Below, one piece after another: positions 7,416-17,618 of a DNA stretch of 64,000 bases (position 1 is its first letter; each line of letters starts with the position of its first letter). The translations under genes were made by a program, and so were the position numbers. Below the pieces are notes generated by a model. That model ran no database searches and was not told where the DNA came from. It saw nothing but the letters and a program-made list of their open reading frames with translations. Source of the DNA: Chloroflexota bacterium (GTDB taxonomy: Bacteria; Chloroflexota; Dehalococcoidia; UBA1151; TMED-70); NCBI GenBank assembly GCA_002719425.1, contig PBHA01000018.1, positions 1 to 64,000 of the forward strand, read 5' to 3'.

Positions 7416-8086
7416 GTATAAATTTATCTCAGTATAAGGGTGTTGTTTTTGATCTAGATGATACATTAATTGATAGGAAATCAGCTTATAATCAATTTAT
7501 TGAAATTATGCATGATAATTTTGAAATATTTAAACATTTTTCAAAAATTAAAGCCCAAGAATATTTTTGGAACTTGAGTCCCAACAATTCATTTAATATT
7601 CAAAAAGCACTTGAAAAAATAAAAAGTGATTTCAATGAATTTAATATGAATTATGAAGAATTCTATGAATTTTATTACGATAATATGTCTAGATTGGTAA
7701 AACCGTTTAATGGTGTAGCAAAATTTTTAGATGAATTAAAAACAAAAAATATAAAATTGGGCATTGTTACAAATGGAGGTATGCACCAATATAAAAAACT
7801 AAAAAATACTGGTTTAGAAAACAAACATGACTTTGTAATTGCCTCAGAAATATTTGGATATGAAAAGCCTCATAAAAAAATATTTATAGAAACGTTGAGA
7901 CAATTAAATTTATCTCCGAAAGAAGTTGAAAATGTCGTCTTTATAGGCGACAATCCTTATACAGATATAATTGGAGCTCAATCTGTAGGATTCAAAACTA
8001 TATGGATAAGTATGGGTAGAGAATACCCTAAAGATTTAAGACCTCCAGATTATATGATAAGCAATTTTAAAGAATTAAGAGTTTAG
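7412..8086 (+). CDS. HAD-superfamily hydrolase (YjjG/PGP-like)
   Basis: A 224-aa HAD phosphatase. Motif I is VVFDLDDTLID with nucleophile and general-acid Asp, motif II is VTNGG, motif III is a Lys in EKPHKKIF, and motif IV is FIGDNPYTDIIGA. A helical C1 cap separates motifs I and II. It resembles YjjG-type nucleotide phosphatases or HAD-IA dehalogenase-like hydrolases. The ATGA overlap with the SDR ahead couples them. Confidence 0.85.
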   Translation: MSINLSQYKGVVFDLDDTLIDRKSAYNQFIEIMHDNFEIFKHFSKIKAQEYFWNLSPNNSFNIQKALEKIKSDFNEFNMNYEEFYEFYYDNMSRLVKPFNGVAKFLDELKTKNIKLGIVTNGGMHQYKKLKNTGLENKHDFVIASEIFGYEKPHKKIFIETLRQLNLSPKEVENVVFIGDNPYTDIIGAQSVGFKTIWISMGREYPKDLRPPDYMISNFKELRV

Positions 8087-8098
8087 AAAGATGTATTT

Positions 8099-8899
8099 AT
8101 GAAACCTCAGGATATAAAAGATAAATTAAAACAAGGTGGAAAAGTTTTTGGAACGATGATCAATTTTATCGAAGGAGTAAGATGGGTCTCTGCATTTTCT
8201 TCAAAAGCATTAGATTATGTAATAATTGATGCAGAGCATGGATCATACTCAAGAGGAGAAATAGCAAGAATGGTTACTGCTGGCCAGTCTGTTGGTCTAA
8301 CTGTAATTGTTAGAGTAGCAGACCCAGACCCTACTCTCGTAGCTATTGCTTTAGACGCTAAAGCGGATGGAGTTCTTGTACCTTACTGTGAAGACCCTGA
8401 AACTATACAAAGATGTGCATGGAAAACATACCTTCATCCACTCAAAGGTAAAGCATTTGAGGATGTATTAACCTCAGAAAAATTTCCAAGTAAAAAAACC
8501 AAAGACTATCTTCATAAAAAGAATGGTCATAAAATTTTCATAGTTGGTATTGAAAGCATTACTGCAGTAAACAATTTAGATAACTTAATAGAAAAAGGTC
8601 CTATTGATGGTGTATTTGTTGGCCCAAATGATTTATCAACATCTATGGGTATACCTGACGAGTTAGAAAATTCAGAATACATTGATGCACTCACAAAAAT
8701 CATCAATATATCAGAATCTCATAACATTCCAGTGATGGTTCATGGATTTACACCTGAAAGAACATTAAAAACTATGGAACTAGGTGCAAGATTTGTTTTA
8801 CATAGTTCGGATGGAGGAATGATAACTCAGTCCATTGATAGAGAATTTAGTACAATCCGAGACGAGAACTTAGGTGTAACTGAAAACGAAGCAATATAG
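8099..8899 (+). CDS. HpcH/HpaI-family aldolase
   Basis: A 266-aa class II aldolase of the HpcH/HpaI (2-keto-3-deoxy acid) family that cleaves or forms 2-oxoacid aldols with a divalent metal. Visible landmarks are the FGTMINF start, YVIIDAEHGSY with the Glu metal ligand, RVADPDPTLVAIALD with the substrate-binding Arg, ADGVLVPYCED, and FVGPNDLSTSMG with the Asp ligand. Length fits. It closes the ligase-SDR-HAD operon, consistent with breakdown of sugar-acid-like or aromatic-derived compounds. Confidence 0.88.
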   Translation: MKPQDIKDKLKQGGKVFGTMINFIEGVRWVSAFSSKALDYVIIDAEHGSYSRGEIARMVTAGQSVGLTVIVRVADPDPTLVAIALDAKADGVLVPYCEDPETIQRCAWKTYLHPLKGKAFEDVLTSEKFPSKKTKDYLHKKNGHKIFIVGIESITAVNNLDNLIEKGPIDGVFVGPNDLSTSMGIPDELENSEYIDALTKIINISESHNIPVMVHGFTPERTLKTMELGARFVLHSSDGGMITQSIDREFSTIRDENLGVTENEAI

Positions 8900-8907
8900 A
8901 TAAATAA

Positions 8908-9636
8908 CTAATTAAGTTGAAACCTAGCAAAAGCTTCAGCGTACTTAGTATTACATATATTTCCTATATCCTCTCTTCTTCTGGCCATAAATTCTTTAGC
9001 TCTTTCAGGATCAGAGATTTGACTTGTATGTGCTAGAAGAGCATTTATAGCTGTGTTTAAATCAGATTGTTCAATAGGATTAAAAAACCAATTTTGGTTA
9101 CTACCTGAACTCATATTGAACATATTTATCCAGACTTCCTTGACTTTGTGGGGTTCATAACCTTCTTCTAAAAGTTCTGGAAATGTAAGATGATCTCTTG
9201 CACTTGGAAATACAGCAGATAAAGCAGCTTCTCCAGCAGCAAAATGATCTGGATGTCCTAGGTATGAACCATTTACTAGATCTCTATTTGGATTAGTTGT
9301 AATTAATACTGAAGGTTTATATTTTCGGATTTCTCTAGAAATATCTCTTCGAACATCTAAGGTAGGTTCAAGATATCCATCGGGATAACCAAGAAATTCA
9401 ATTGCTTTTAATCCAAGTATTTTTCCTGCATCTCTTTGTTCTTTTTCTCTAATTTTGGCTAATTCTTGACTAGAAATAGACCTGTCTTCGGTTCCTTTTG
9501 AACCATCGGTACAAAGAACATATACTACGTCCCATCCTAATCTAGTCCATTTAGCTACAGAGGCTGAGCAACCCCATTCTGCATCATCAGGATGAGCAGT
9601 TACAACCATAGCAGTTTTTTCAAGATTTTCACTCAA
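8908..9636 (-). CDS. PIG-L/LmbE-family deacetylase
   Basis: A 242-aa zinc-dependent N-deacetylase. Metal motif AHPDDAEWG lies near residue 14, and a third ligand histidine is in YLGHPDHFAAG. The family removes acetyl groups from N-acetylglucosaminyl lipids, mycothiol or bacillithiol precursors or chitobiose-like sugars; the substrate here is unknown. It converges with the HpcH aldolase and is divergent from the hydrolase at 9703. Confidence 0.88.
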   Translation of the reverse strand: MSENLEKTAMVVTAHPDDAEWGCSASVAKWTRLGWDVVYVLCTDGSKGTEDRSISSQELAKIREKEQRDAGKILGLKAIEFLGYPDGYLEPTLDVRRDISREIRKYKPSVLITTNPNRDLVNGSYLGHPDHFAAGEAALSAVFPSARDHLTFPELLEEGYEPHKVKEVWINMFNMSSGSNQNWFFNPIEQSDLNTAINALLAHTSQISDPERAKEFMARRREDIGNICNTKYAEAFARFQLN

Positions 9637-9702
9637 ATATAACCTCCAAAAAATTAGTTACCATATAATAATAATTACATAAAAATAATAAAAACAGAGC
9701 TT

Positions 9703-10380
9703 ATGATGTCATATTTAACTTTTGGAGAGGGACAAGACCTGATTTTAGGTCATGGAATGGCTCAAAATAAAAATTTATGGTTAGAAAATGGTTGGGTAAA
9801 AGAACTTTCAAAAATTAGGAGAGTTCATATTTTTGACTTTCCTGGTCATGGAGACAATCTAGATTCTGATGAATCTAATTTGTCTGTTCAAGAGATGGCA
9901 AATTATATATTAGAAATCGGTAATGATATAAATTGTGAAAGTTTTGATTATATAGGTTTTTCTATGGGTGCAAGAGCTGGTTTTGAGCTAGCGTCCTACA
10001 ATAATAATCTTAAAAAAATAATCTCATTAGGGATGCACCCTGGAGCTCCATATCTAGAAGCAAAAAGATTTAATAAGCGTGCCGCTGCAATGAAAAATCT
10101 AGGAGAAAAAACTGGAGAAAAAAAATATATTATATATAGTAAAATTTTTGAAAAAGCTCTTGATTGGGAAGGAGCCATACATAAAATTAATTGGGAAAAT
10201 GAAAAACATAAAATAATCATTGGTGAAAAGGATGACAATTACAAGCTCACCAAATCTATAATGAAAGAAAAAAATAATAAAGTTTTACACACCTTAAAGG
10301 GAGTTAATCATAAAAATACATTCAATGAACCTAAGCATTCAATGAGTGCTATAATTAATTTTTTACAGGACAGCAGATGA
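9703..10380 (+). CDS. Alpha/beta-hydrolase
   Basis: A 225-aa alpha/beta-hydrolase, somewhat short. It has the oxyanion-hole region LGHGMAQNK, the strand [12 protein letters not shown], the nucleophile elbow GFSMGARAG (Ser), and a late catalytic His in [10 protein letters not shown]. Two tandem ATGs (9703, 9706) are possible starts. Its stop overlaps purE's start by 4 nt (ATGA), so it is the first gene of a hydrolase-purE-purK operon; why is unclear. Confidence 0.8.
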   Translation: MMSYLTFGEGQDLILGHGMAQNKNLWLENGWVKELSKIRRVHIFDFPGHGDNLDSDESNLSVQEMANYILEIGNDINCESFDYIGFSMGARAGFELASYNNNLKKIISLGMHPGAPYLEAKRFNKRAAAMKNLGEKTGEKKYIIYSKIFEKALDWEGAIHKINWENEKHKIIIGEKDDNYKLTKSIMKEKNNKVLHTLKGVNHKNTFNEPKHSMSAIINFLQDSR

Positions 10381-10877
10381 ACAATAAACCAAAAGTTTCA
10401 ATAATAATGGGAAGTAAAAGTGATTTAGATACTATGAGACTTGCTTCTGAGGTATTAAGAGAATTAGAAGTAAATCATGAAATTAAGATTATTTCTGCTC
10501 ATAGAACCCCTGATCTAATGTACGAATTCGCTAAAAATGCACAAAATCGGGGAATTGAAATTATAATTGCAGGTGCAGGTGGAGCAGCTCATCTACCAGG
10601 AATGGTTGCTGCTATAACTGAACTTCCAGTAATAGGTGTTCCTATAAAATCTTCAAATCTAAATGGAATTGACTCTTTACTATCAATAGTACAAATGCCA
10701 AAAGGTGTTCCTGTAGCGACTGTTGCTATTGGAGACCATGGCGCTGAAAATGCAGCTCTCATTTCTGCCAAAATCTTAGCACTCAATGATAAAAAAGTAT
10801 CAAATAATCTAAAAAAACGAATTTCTAATACGAGTAATTCAGTCAAGAAGGATAGCGATATAGGCGAATGGCCATAG
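10377..10877 (+). CDS. purE: N5-carboxyaminoimidazole ribonucleotide mutase PurE
   Basis: Class I PurE, 166 aa, converting N5-CAIR to CAIR in purine synthesis. It shows the [12 protein letters not shown] start, SAHRTPD with the catalytic His, [14 protein letters not shown], and PVIGVP. The C-terminal 25 residues are a Lys/Asn/Ser-rich extension beyond the core. It is paired with purK 10 nt downstream, the normal bacterial arrangement. Confidence 0.95.
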   Translation: MNNKPKVSIIMGSKSDLDTMRLASEVLRELEVNHEIKIISAHRTPDLMYEFAKNAQNRGIEIIIAGAGGAAHLPGMVAAITELPVIGVPIKSSNLNGIDSLLSIVQMPKGVPVATVAIGDHGAENAALISAKILALNDKKVSNNLKKRISNTSNSVKKDSDIGEWP

Positions 10878-10887
10878 TTATAAAATA

Positions 10888-12012
10888 ATGAAAAAAAATA
10901 CTATAGGTATTCTTGGAGGAGGACAATTATGTCAGATGCTCGCAGAATACCTAACTAAAAATAATAAAATTGTGTATTTTATAGATCCTTCAGATAGCCC
11001 ACCTGCAAGCCATACACTCGCAAAACATATAAAAAAAGCTTATGATGACACAGTAGCGTTAGATGAACTAATTAATAAATGCAACGTAATAACTTACGAA
11101 TTTGAAAATATTCCTTTAGAAACCCTTGAATACCTAGAAAAAAAAATAGAAATACTTCCCAGTAAATTTGTACTTTCTATATCTCAAAACAGATTAAATG
11201 AAAAAAGAAATTTTATTAAATGTGGAATCAGAACTCCAAAATTCGTACCTTACAATAACAAAATAGACCTAGAAGAACAATTAATTTCAGCAAAAATAAA
11301 TTTACCTGTAATTATAAAAACAAACAGATTAGGTTATGATGGAAAAGGTCAGTTTCGCGTAAATAATAAAAATGAAATCAATCATCTAATGAACCAACTA
11401 GATGAAAATATTGACTATATAGTTGAGGAGAAAATCAGCTTTAAAAAGGAAATTTCTATTGTTATTGGAAGAAATAAAGAAAAGGAGATTTTTTTCTTTG
11501 ATCCAATTGAAAATATCCATAAAAACGGAATTCTAGATACTTCAATTTTTCCTGCAAGAATAGATGAATCAACTAAGAATAAAGCAATAGATTTATCAAA
11601 AAGATTCGTCAAAGAAATAGATCTAATAGGAATCATCGCGATAGAAATGTTTATAGATGAGGATAATGAAATTCTCTTCAATGAAATAGCTCCTAGGCCT
11701 CATAATTCAGGACATCTTACAAGAGAGTCTCACCTACTCTCTCAGTTTGGTCTGTTAGGAAAAATTATTTGTGATGAAAAACTAGAAAATCCTGAGCCAA
11801 TAAATACAGCATTAATGAAGAATATTTTAGGAGAATTTTTTCTCAAAAAAGATCATGAAAAAATAATTTCAAAATTGAAGAGTTCTTCAAATTATTTTAT
11901 TAAATTGTACAACAAGGATGAAGCAAAGATTGGTAGAAAAATGGGACATATAACCGTAATAACAAATGATATAGAAAATACAATTATTAAAATTAATCAA
12001 TTAATAGATTAG
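10888..12012 (+). CDS. purK: N5-carboxyaminoimidazole ribonucleotide synthase PurK
   Basis: A 374-aa ATP-grasp enzyme making N5-CAIR from AIR, bicarbonate and ATP. The N-terminal GILGGGQLCQML fold is diagnostic. ATP-grasp elements are LPVIIKTNRLGYDGKGQ, IVEEKISFKKEISIVI and NEIAPRPHNSGH. The length is normal. It acts directly before PurE in the pathway, in the same operon. Confidence 0.95.
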   Translation: MKKNTIGILGGGQLCQMLAEYLTKNNKIVYFIDPSDSPPASHTLAKHIKKAYDDTVALDELINKCNVITYEFENIPLETLEYLEKKIEILPSKFVLSISQNRLNEKRNFIKCGIRTPKFVPYNNKIDLEEQLISAKINLPVIIKTNRLGYDGKGQFRVNNKNEINHLMNQLDENIDYIVEEKISFKKEISIVIGRNKEKEIFFFDPIENIHKNGILDTSIFPARIDESTKNKAIDLSKRFVKEIDLIGIIAIEMFIDEDNEILFNEIAPRPHNSGHLTRESHLLSQFGLLGKIICDEKLENPEPINTALMKNILGEFFLKKDHEKIISKLKSSSNYFIKLYNKDEAKIGRKMGHITVITNDIENTIIKINQLID

Positions 12013-12048
12013 AATTATGAAAATTCAATATTTATAAATGAGGAACTT

Positions 12049-12858
12049 ATGGAAAAAGAACTAAAAGGTAAGGTTGCTATAGTTACAGGAGCTGGAAGAT
12101 TAAGAGGTATAGGAAGAGCAGCTGCGGTTGCTTTAGCAAGACTTGGAGCTGATGTAGTAGTTACAGGAACAGGAAGAAAACCAGAAAATTATCCTGAAGA
12201 TGAGAAGGCAGTAGGATGGAGAGATGTAGAAAGTGTTGCAGACCTAATAAGAGAAGAAGGCTCAAGAGCATTGCCTCTTGTAGCTAATGTCACTGATGAG
12301 AATGATGTAAAAAATATGATAGAAAAAACCATCAAGGAATTCGGGAGAATAGATATTTTAATTAATAATGCTGCTTATGCTAGAGCTGAAGATAGAGTTC
12401 CAATACTTGATTTAGATGAAAGTGTTTTTCAAAGAGTTGTAGATATTAAGCTAACTGGAACTTTTTTATGCACAAAAGGCGTAGTTGAACATATGATCAA
12501 GCAGGGTGATGGAGGAAAAATAGTTAATATCTCTTCTACTGCAGGAAAAAAAGGACAAGAAAACTTCTTAGCTTATAATGCAGGTAATTTTGGAGTAGTA
12601 GGAATGACTCAATCCTTAGCTAGAGAGCTTGGTAAATATAATATAAACGTAAATGCAGTTTGTCCTGGAGCTGTTGATACTTCTAGAATGGATGTAGTAA
12701 GAGATAATTGGGATCAAATGGCAGCTGCGACTCCTATAGGACGTAATGGTACAGATAAGGAGGTTGGAGATTTTTGTGCTTATTTATGTACTGAGGCTGC
12801 TTCTTGGATTCATGGGCAATCCATTAATCAAAATGGTGGTTCAGTAATGGAGCATTAA
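12049..12858 (+). CDS. SDR-family protein, copy 1 of a tandem pair (YxxxN active site)
   Basis: A 269-aa SDR whose nucleotide-binding loop reads TGAGRLRGIGRA, longer than the classical TGxxxGIG. It has LINNAA and VNISSTAG (catalytic Ser). The active-site tyrosine is followed by NAGN: the lysine of YxxxK is Asn. The C-terminus is complete, with HGQSINQNGG. A near-identical start is repeated in the next gene, marking a tandem duplication. It is probably an NAD(P)-dependent enzyme with altered chemistry; the substrate is unknown. Confidence 0.8.
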   Translation: MEKELKGKVAIVTGAGRLRGIGRAAAVALARLGADVVVTGTGRKPENYPEDEKAVGWRDVESVADLIREEGSRALPLVANVTDENDVKNMIEKTIKEFGRIDILINNAAYARAEDRVPILDLDESVFQRVVDIKLTGTFLCTKGVVEHMIKQGDGGKIVNISSTAGKKGQENFLAYNAGNFGVVGMTQSLARELGKYNINVNAVCPGAVDTSRMDVVRDNWDQMAAATPIGRNGTDKEVGDFCAYLCTEAASWIHGQSINQNGGSVMEH

Positions 12859-12883
12859 AAAAAATATAAAACTGAGGAAAATC

Positions 12884-13699
12884 ATGGAAAAAGAGCTAAA
12901 AGGTAAGGTTGCTATAGTTACAGGAGCTGGAAGACTGAGAGGTATTGGTAGGGCTACTGCTGTGGCATTGGGTTCTCTAGGAGCTAATGTTGTTGTAACA
13001 GGAACAGGAAGGGATCCAGAGACATACCCTGAAGATGAAAAAGCCGTTGAATGGAAAGATATCGAGTCTACAGCAGAGCAAATTCGAGAAAAAGGCTCTA
13101 AAGCAAAGACTTTAGTTATGGATATTTCTAAAGAAGACGATGTTGATAATTTAATCAAGCAAACATTAGATGAATTTGGAAGAATAGATATTCTCGTAAA
13201 TAATGCTGCACCGCCTTATGGAGAAGATAGGGTCCCTGTAATCGAAGTAGACAATGAAGTGTTTAAGAAAGTTTTCATGGTTAAGATCTATGGTTCTTAT
13301 TTATGTTCCAAAGCAGTTGCAAAAATTATGATTGATCAAGGAGATGGAGGAAGGATTATCAATCTGTCTTCGTCTGCAGGAAAAGAAGGTAATGCTAGAA
13401 TGGCTGCTTATAATGCTGCAAATTTTGGTTTAGAAGGTTTTTCTCAATCTTTAGCTAAAGAACTAGCTAAAGAACAAATTACAGTTAACTGTGTATGCCC
13501 TGGACAGACAGAAACTGCAAGATTAGATCCTCTAGGAAGAGGAGCCATGTGGAAGAGTAAGATTGAAAATATACCTATGGGACGAGTAGGTACAGACGAA
13601 GAGGTTGCAGACTTAATTTCATTTCTTGCATCAGATAAGGCAAAGTTTATTACAGGGCAAGCAATTAATATCAATGGGGGATCAATAACTGCTAGATAG
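12884..13699 (+). CDS. SDR-family protein, copy 2 of a tandem pair (YxxxN active site)
   Basis: A 271-aa paralogue of the preceding gene, 25 nt downstream. Both begin MEKELKGKVAIVTGAG and share TGTGR.PE.YPEDEKAV. Divergence grows toward the substrate-binding region. It also carries Y-N-A-A-N instead of YxxxK, so the Lys-to-Asn change predates the duplication. The C-terminus is FITGQAININGGS. GAGGAAAATC precedes the ATG as ribosome-binding site. A strong promoter for groES lies about 55 nt downstream. Confidence 0.8.
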   Translation: MEKELKGKVAIVTGAGRLRGIGRATAVALGSLGANVVVTGTGRDPETYPEDEKAVEWKDIESTAEQIREKGSKAKTLVMDISKEDDVDNLIKQTLDEFGRIDILVNNAAPPYGEDRVPVIEVDNEVFKKVFMVKIYGSYLCSKAVAKIMIDQGDGGRIINLSSSAGKEGNARMAAYNAANFGLEGFSQSLAKELAKEQITVNCVCPGQTETARLDPLGRGAMWKSKIENIPMGRVGTDEEVADLISFLASDKAKFITGQAININGGSITAR

Positions 13700-13754
13700 C
13701 TCAAAAAATACATTTCAAAACTGGTTTGTTATGATCAAGTTACTGCAAGATTAT

Positions 13755-13782
13755 TTGACAGGCTCTCAAAATATTTTAAAAT
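13755..13782 (+). promoter_or_regulatory. Sigma-70-type promoter of groES-groEL
   Basis: TTGACA (13755-13760) and TAAAAT (13777-13782) are separated by 16 nt, a near-consensus housekeeping promoter about 100 nt before groES. The 184-nt leader (13700-13883) shows no CIRCE inverted repeat, so HrcA control is not evident here. Confidence 0.65.
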
Positions 13783-13883
13783 AGAAAATGTGTAATTATT
13801 TATACTATGATTTATGAAGTTGGTAATTAATAAAAATTAGTAATAAATAATAATAAAATAAATAAATAGGAAGGAATGATTAA

Positions 13884-14180
13884 GTGGCACTTAAATTACA
13901 ACCATTAGGAGACAGAATTATCATCGAACCAAATGAGGAAGATGACTCAAAGAGTTCTGGAGGTATTATTATTCCTGATACTGCAAAAGAAAAACCTCAA
14001 AAAGGTAAAGTTGTTGCTGCTGGAGCAGGGAGAGTTAATGACGACGGAAAAACTATTCCTCTATCAGTAAAAAATGGTGATGAAGTTATTTATTCTAAAT
14101 ATGCAGGAACGGAATATTCAGAAGGTGGAAAAGAATATCTAATAGTTAGAGAAAGTGATATTTTAGCTATTGTTGGATAG
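13884..14180 (+). CDS. groES: Co-chaperonin GroES
   Basis: A 98-aa lid of the GroEL chamber. It begins at GTG 13884 with AGGAAGGA upstream. Family landmarks are [12 protein letters not shown], the mobile-loop region [16 protein letters not shown] (here with KSSGG), [20 protein letters not shown] and the ending [10 protein letters not shown]. It is followed 48 nt later by groEL. Confidence 0.96.
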   Translation: MALKLQPLGDRIIIEPNEEDDSKSSGGIIIPDTAKEKPQKGKVVAAGAGRVNDDGKTIPLSVKNGDEVIYSKYAGTEYSEGGKEYLIVRESDILAIVG

Positions 14181-15872
<1,692 letters not shown>

Positions 15873-15892
15873 ACTACTAAACTCAGTAAATA

Positions 15893-15928
15893 GAAAAAAA
15901 GAGTCACTATTAGGTGACTCTTTTTTTT
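15893..15928. terminator. Bidirectional terminator after groEL
   Basis: GAGTCAC (15901-15907), a 6-nt loop and GTGACTC (15914-15920) form a perfect stem. It is flanked by an A-run before and an eight-T run after, so it works on both strands, ending groEL and the opposing DUF5343-like gene. Confidence 0.92.
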
Positions 15929-16580
15929 AACTATTCATACTATCGTATAACTTAGTCAAAGACTCAATCCAAGCTTTCTGAACATCTGGTTCCCAAGAAG
16001 GATCAAAGTCTGGATACTTATCAAGGATAATTTTGACTAAATTTAGATTTTTTTCAGTTGGATTTTTTTTTGTTGGAATATTTGAATTATTTGATTTTAT
16101 AGATGTTTTAGATTTTTCATTAGATGAAGAGTTATGCCTTCTTGCTAAAATATGAGAGGATAGCTGTATTTCAGAAAATTTGGCCGCTTGAATAAAAAAA
16201 GACTCACATTTTATTAAAACACCTTCTTTAGTTCCAAACTTTCTAAAAGCTTCTCTCAATTGAGACCTAGTAGCATTTTCAAGATCTAAATCAAAAATAT
16301 GCTGATAAAAACTAAATAATAACTTTCTCATAATTTTTTTCTGTAAAGAAGAATCTCTTGAAACCAAATTCTTAAAATCTTCAGTCGGTATACCTTTTGA
16401 ATCTATTAGTTCAAAAAATTTAATAGCAGTCATTAATTGTGTACCATTGGAACCAGAGAATCTATTAAGCCATACACTTCTATCAATTCTACTGGGCATA
16501 CCTTCAGATAAAAATTCCAAAAAAGTTTGGAATGTTTTGAATGCAACATATGGGGGAATATTATTTTTTACAATTTTCAT
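15927..16580 (-). CDS. DUF5343-like protein
   Basis: A 217-aa protein. The N-terminal two-thirds match my memory of DUF5343: PPYVAFKTFQTFLEFL, GMPSRIDRSVW, a SGSNGTQLMTAIKFFELID helix and PTEDFKNLV, then FRKFGTKEG and a terminal cytoplasmic-helix region. A Ser/Asn/Lys-rich linker (about 145-175) leads to a short C-terminal helical segment (PDFDPSWEPDVQKAW). The family function is unknown; the fold suggests winged-helix DNA or protein binding. It is divergent from a ParB-like gene, which is an intriguing pairing. Confidence 0.7.
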   Translation of the reverse strand: MKIVKNNIPPYVAFKTFQTFLEFLSEGMPSRIDRSVWLNRFSGSNGTQLMTAIKFFELIDSKGIPTEDFKNLVSRDSSLQKKIMRKLLFSFYQHIFDLDLENATRSQLREAFRKFGTKEGVLIKCESFFIQAAKFSEIQLSSHILARRHNSSSNEKSKTSIKSNNSNIPTKKNPTEKNLNLVKIILDKYPDFDPSWEPDVQKAWIESLTKLYDSMNS

Positions 16581-16738
16581 GTATTTCAGTTCAAGCTAAC
16601 AATGTACTAATCATTATATTAAAAAAATTCTAAACAAAAAGGGTTTTAAGAATGGTTATTTCCCAGCTAGGACAATTTTTGAAATTAGAATTTAGAATCT
16701 AGAAAATTAAGTTATAAAGAAAAAACTTGGGGCAAATA

Positions 16739-17608
16739 ATGAAAATAGAAATAAACTTAATTAAAATCCAACCTGGTCATCCTGCTTTCCAGCATGAACC
16801 CGTAAAAAATTTATTAAATAAAAGAAACTCATCTCAACAAAAACCTATTGTACTCAAAGATAAGAATGGATATTTGTTATACAGCGGAGAGAAAGTCCTA
16901 AGGAACGCAAAAAAAAATAACAAATCTAAAATAGACTGCAACGTTAAAGAAAAAATTGAGGATTTACCTTCAATTAATTTATCTGAAATTTATTTTTCAG
17001 GATTAAAGCCTCCAACTGAAGTTGCTAAAGAATTTATAAGTTTTAGGAAAAAAAATAATATTTCTCAACAAGAATTGAGTAGAAGAACGGGTATAACTCC
17101 GGGAACAATACATCACTATGAGTCTTTAATAAAAAAATTAAACCCACAGTTACTAAAAGCTTTAGATAACGGGAATCTTACTTTTAAAGAAGCAAGATGT
17201 ATAGCGGATATTGATGATTTTGAACTGCAGTATGAAATTTCTAAACCCTTTATATCAGGTGAAATTTCAAGTGTTTATGTAGAAAAAATCATAGGAAATA
17301 TAAAGAAAAATCCTAAAACACCTATCGAAAAGATATTTAAGTCTGTAGTCAATGGAAACGAAATTAAGCCAGTGGTTAAAAAACAAAATGAAATTATAAA
17401 TAATGAGTTAAAAGAATTGTCAATAGAAGAAAAGATTCTTCATTTTGCGATCGAACTAGATTCTGTAAAAGGGGAAGAAATACCAGAATATAGAAGACTA
17501 AGAGTAATATCGACTTTAAAAATACTAGACTCAAAGATAAAATCAACATTAAATCATATGAACGGTAGTTTTGCTGAAAAAACAAAAGTTTATATAAATA
17601 GTAAATAA
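16739..17608 (+). CDS. ParB/KorB-like DNA-binding protein
   Basis: A 289-aa protein. The N-terminal ParB-type domain is recognisable but degenerate: INLIKIQPG, then QKPIVLKDKNGYLLYSGEKVLRNAKK, where canonical ParB has GERR (CTP/phosphate contact) and this has GEKV. A helix-turn-helix follows (NISQQELSRRTGITPGTIHHYESLI, about 88-112), then a KorB-like helical domain (FKEARCIADI) and a helical C-terminus. ATG 16739 is preferred over a TTG four codons upstream. There is no parA neighbour. It is probably a chromosomal regulator or nucleoid factor rather than a partition protein. Confidence 0.7.
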   Translation: MKIEINLIKIQPGHPAFQHEPVKNLLNKRNSSQQKPIVLKDKNGYLLYSGEKVLRNAKKNNKSKIDCNVKEKIEDLPSINLSEIYFSGLKPPTEVAKEFISFRKKNNISQQELSRRTGITPGTIHHYESLIKKLNPQLLKALDNGNLTFKEARCIADIDDFELQYEISKPFISGEISSVYVEKIIGNIKKNPKTPIEKIFKSVVNGNEIKPVVKKQNEIINNELKELSIEEKILHFAIELDSVKGEEIPEYRRLRVISTLKILDSKIKSTLNHMNGSFAEKTKVYINSK

Positions 17609-17618
17609 AGAGGGAATT

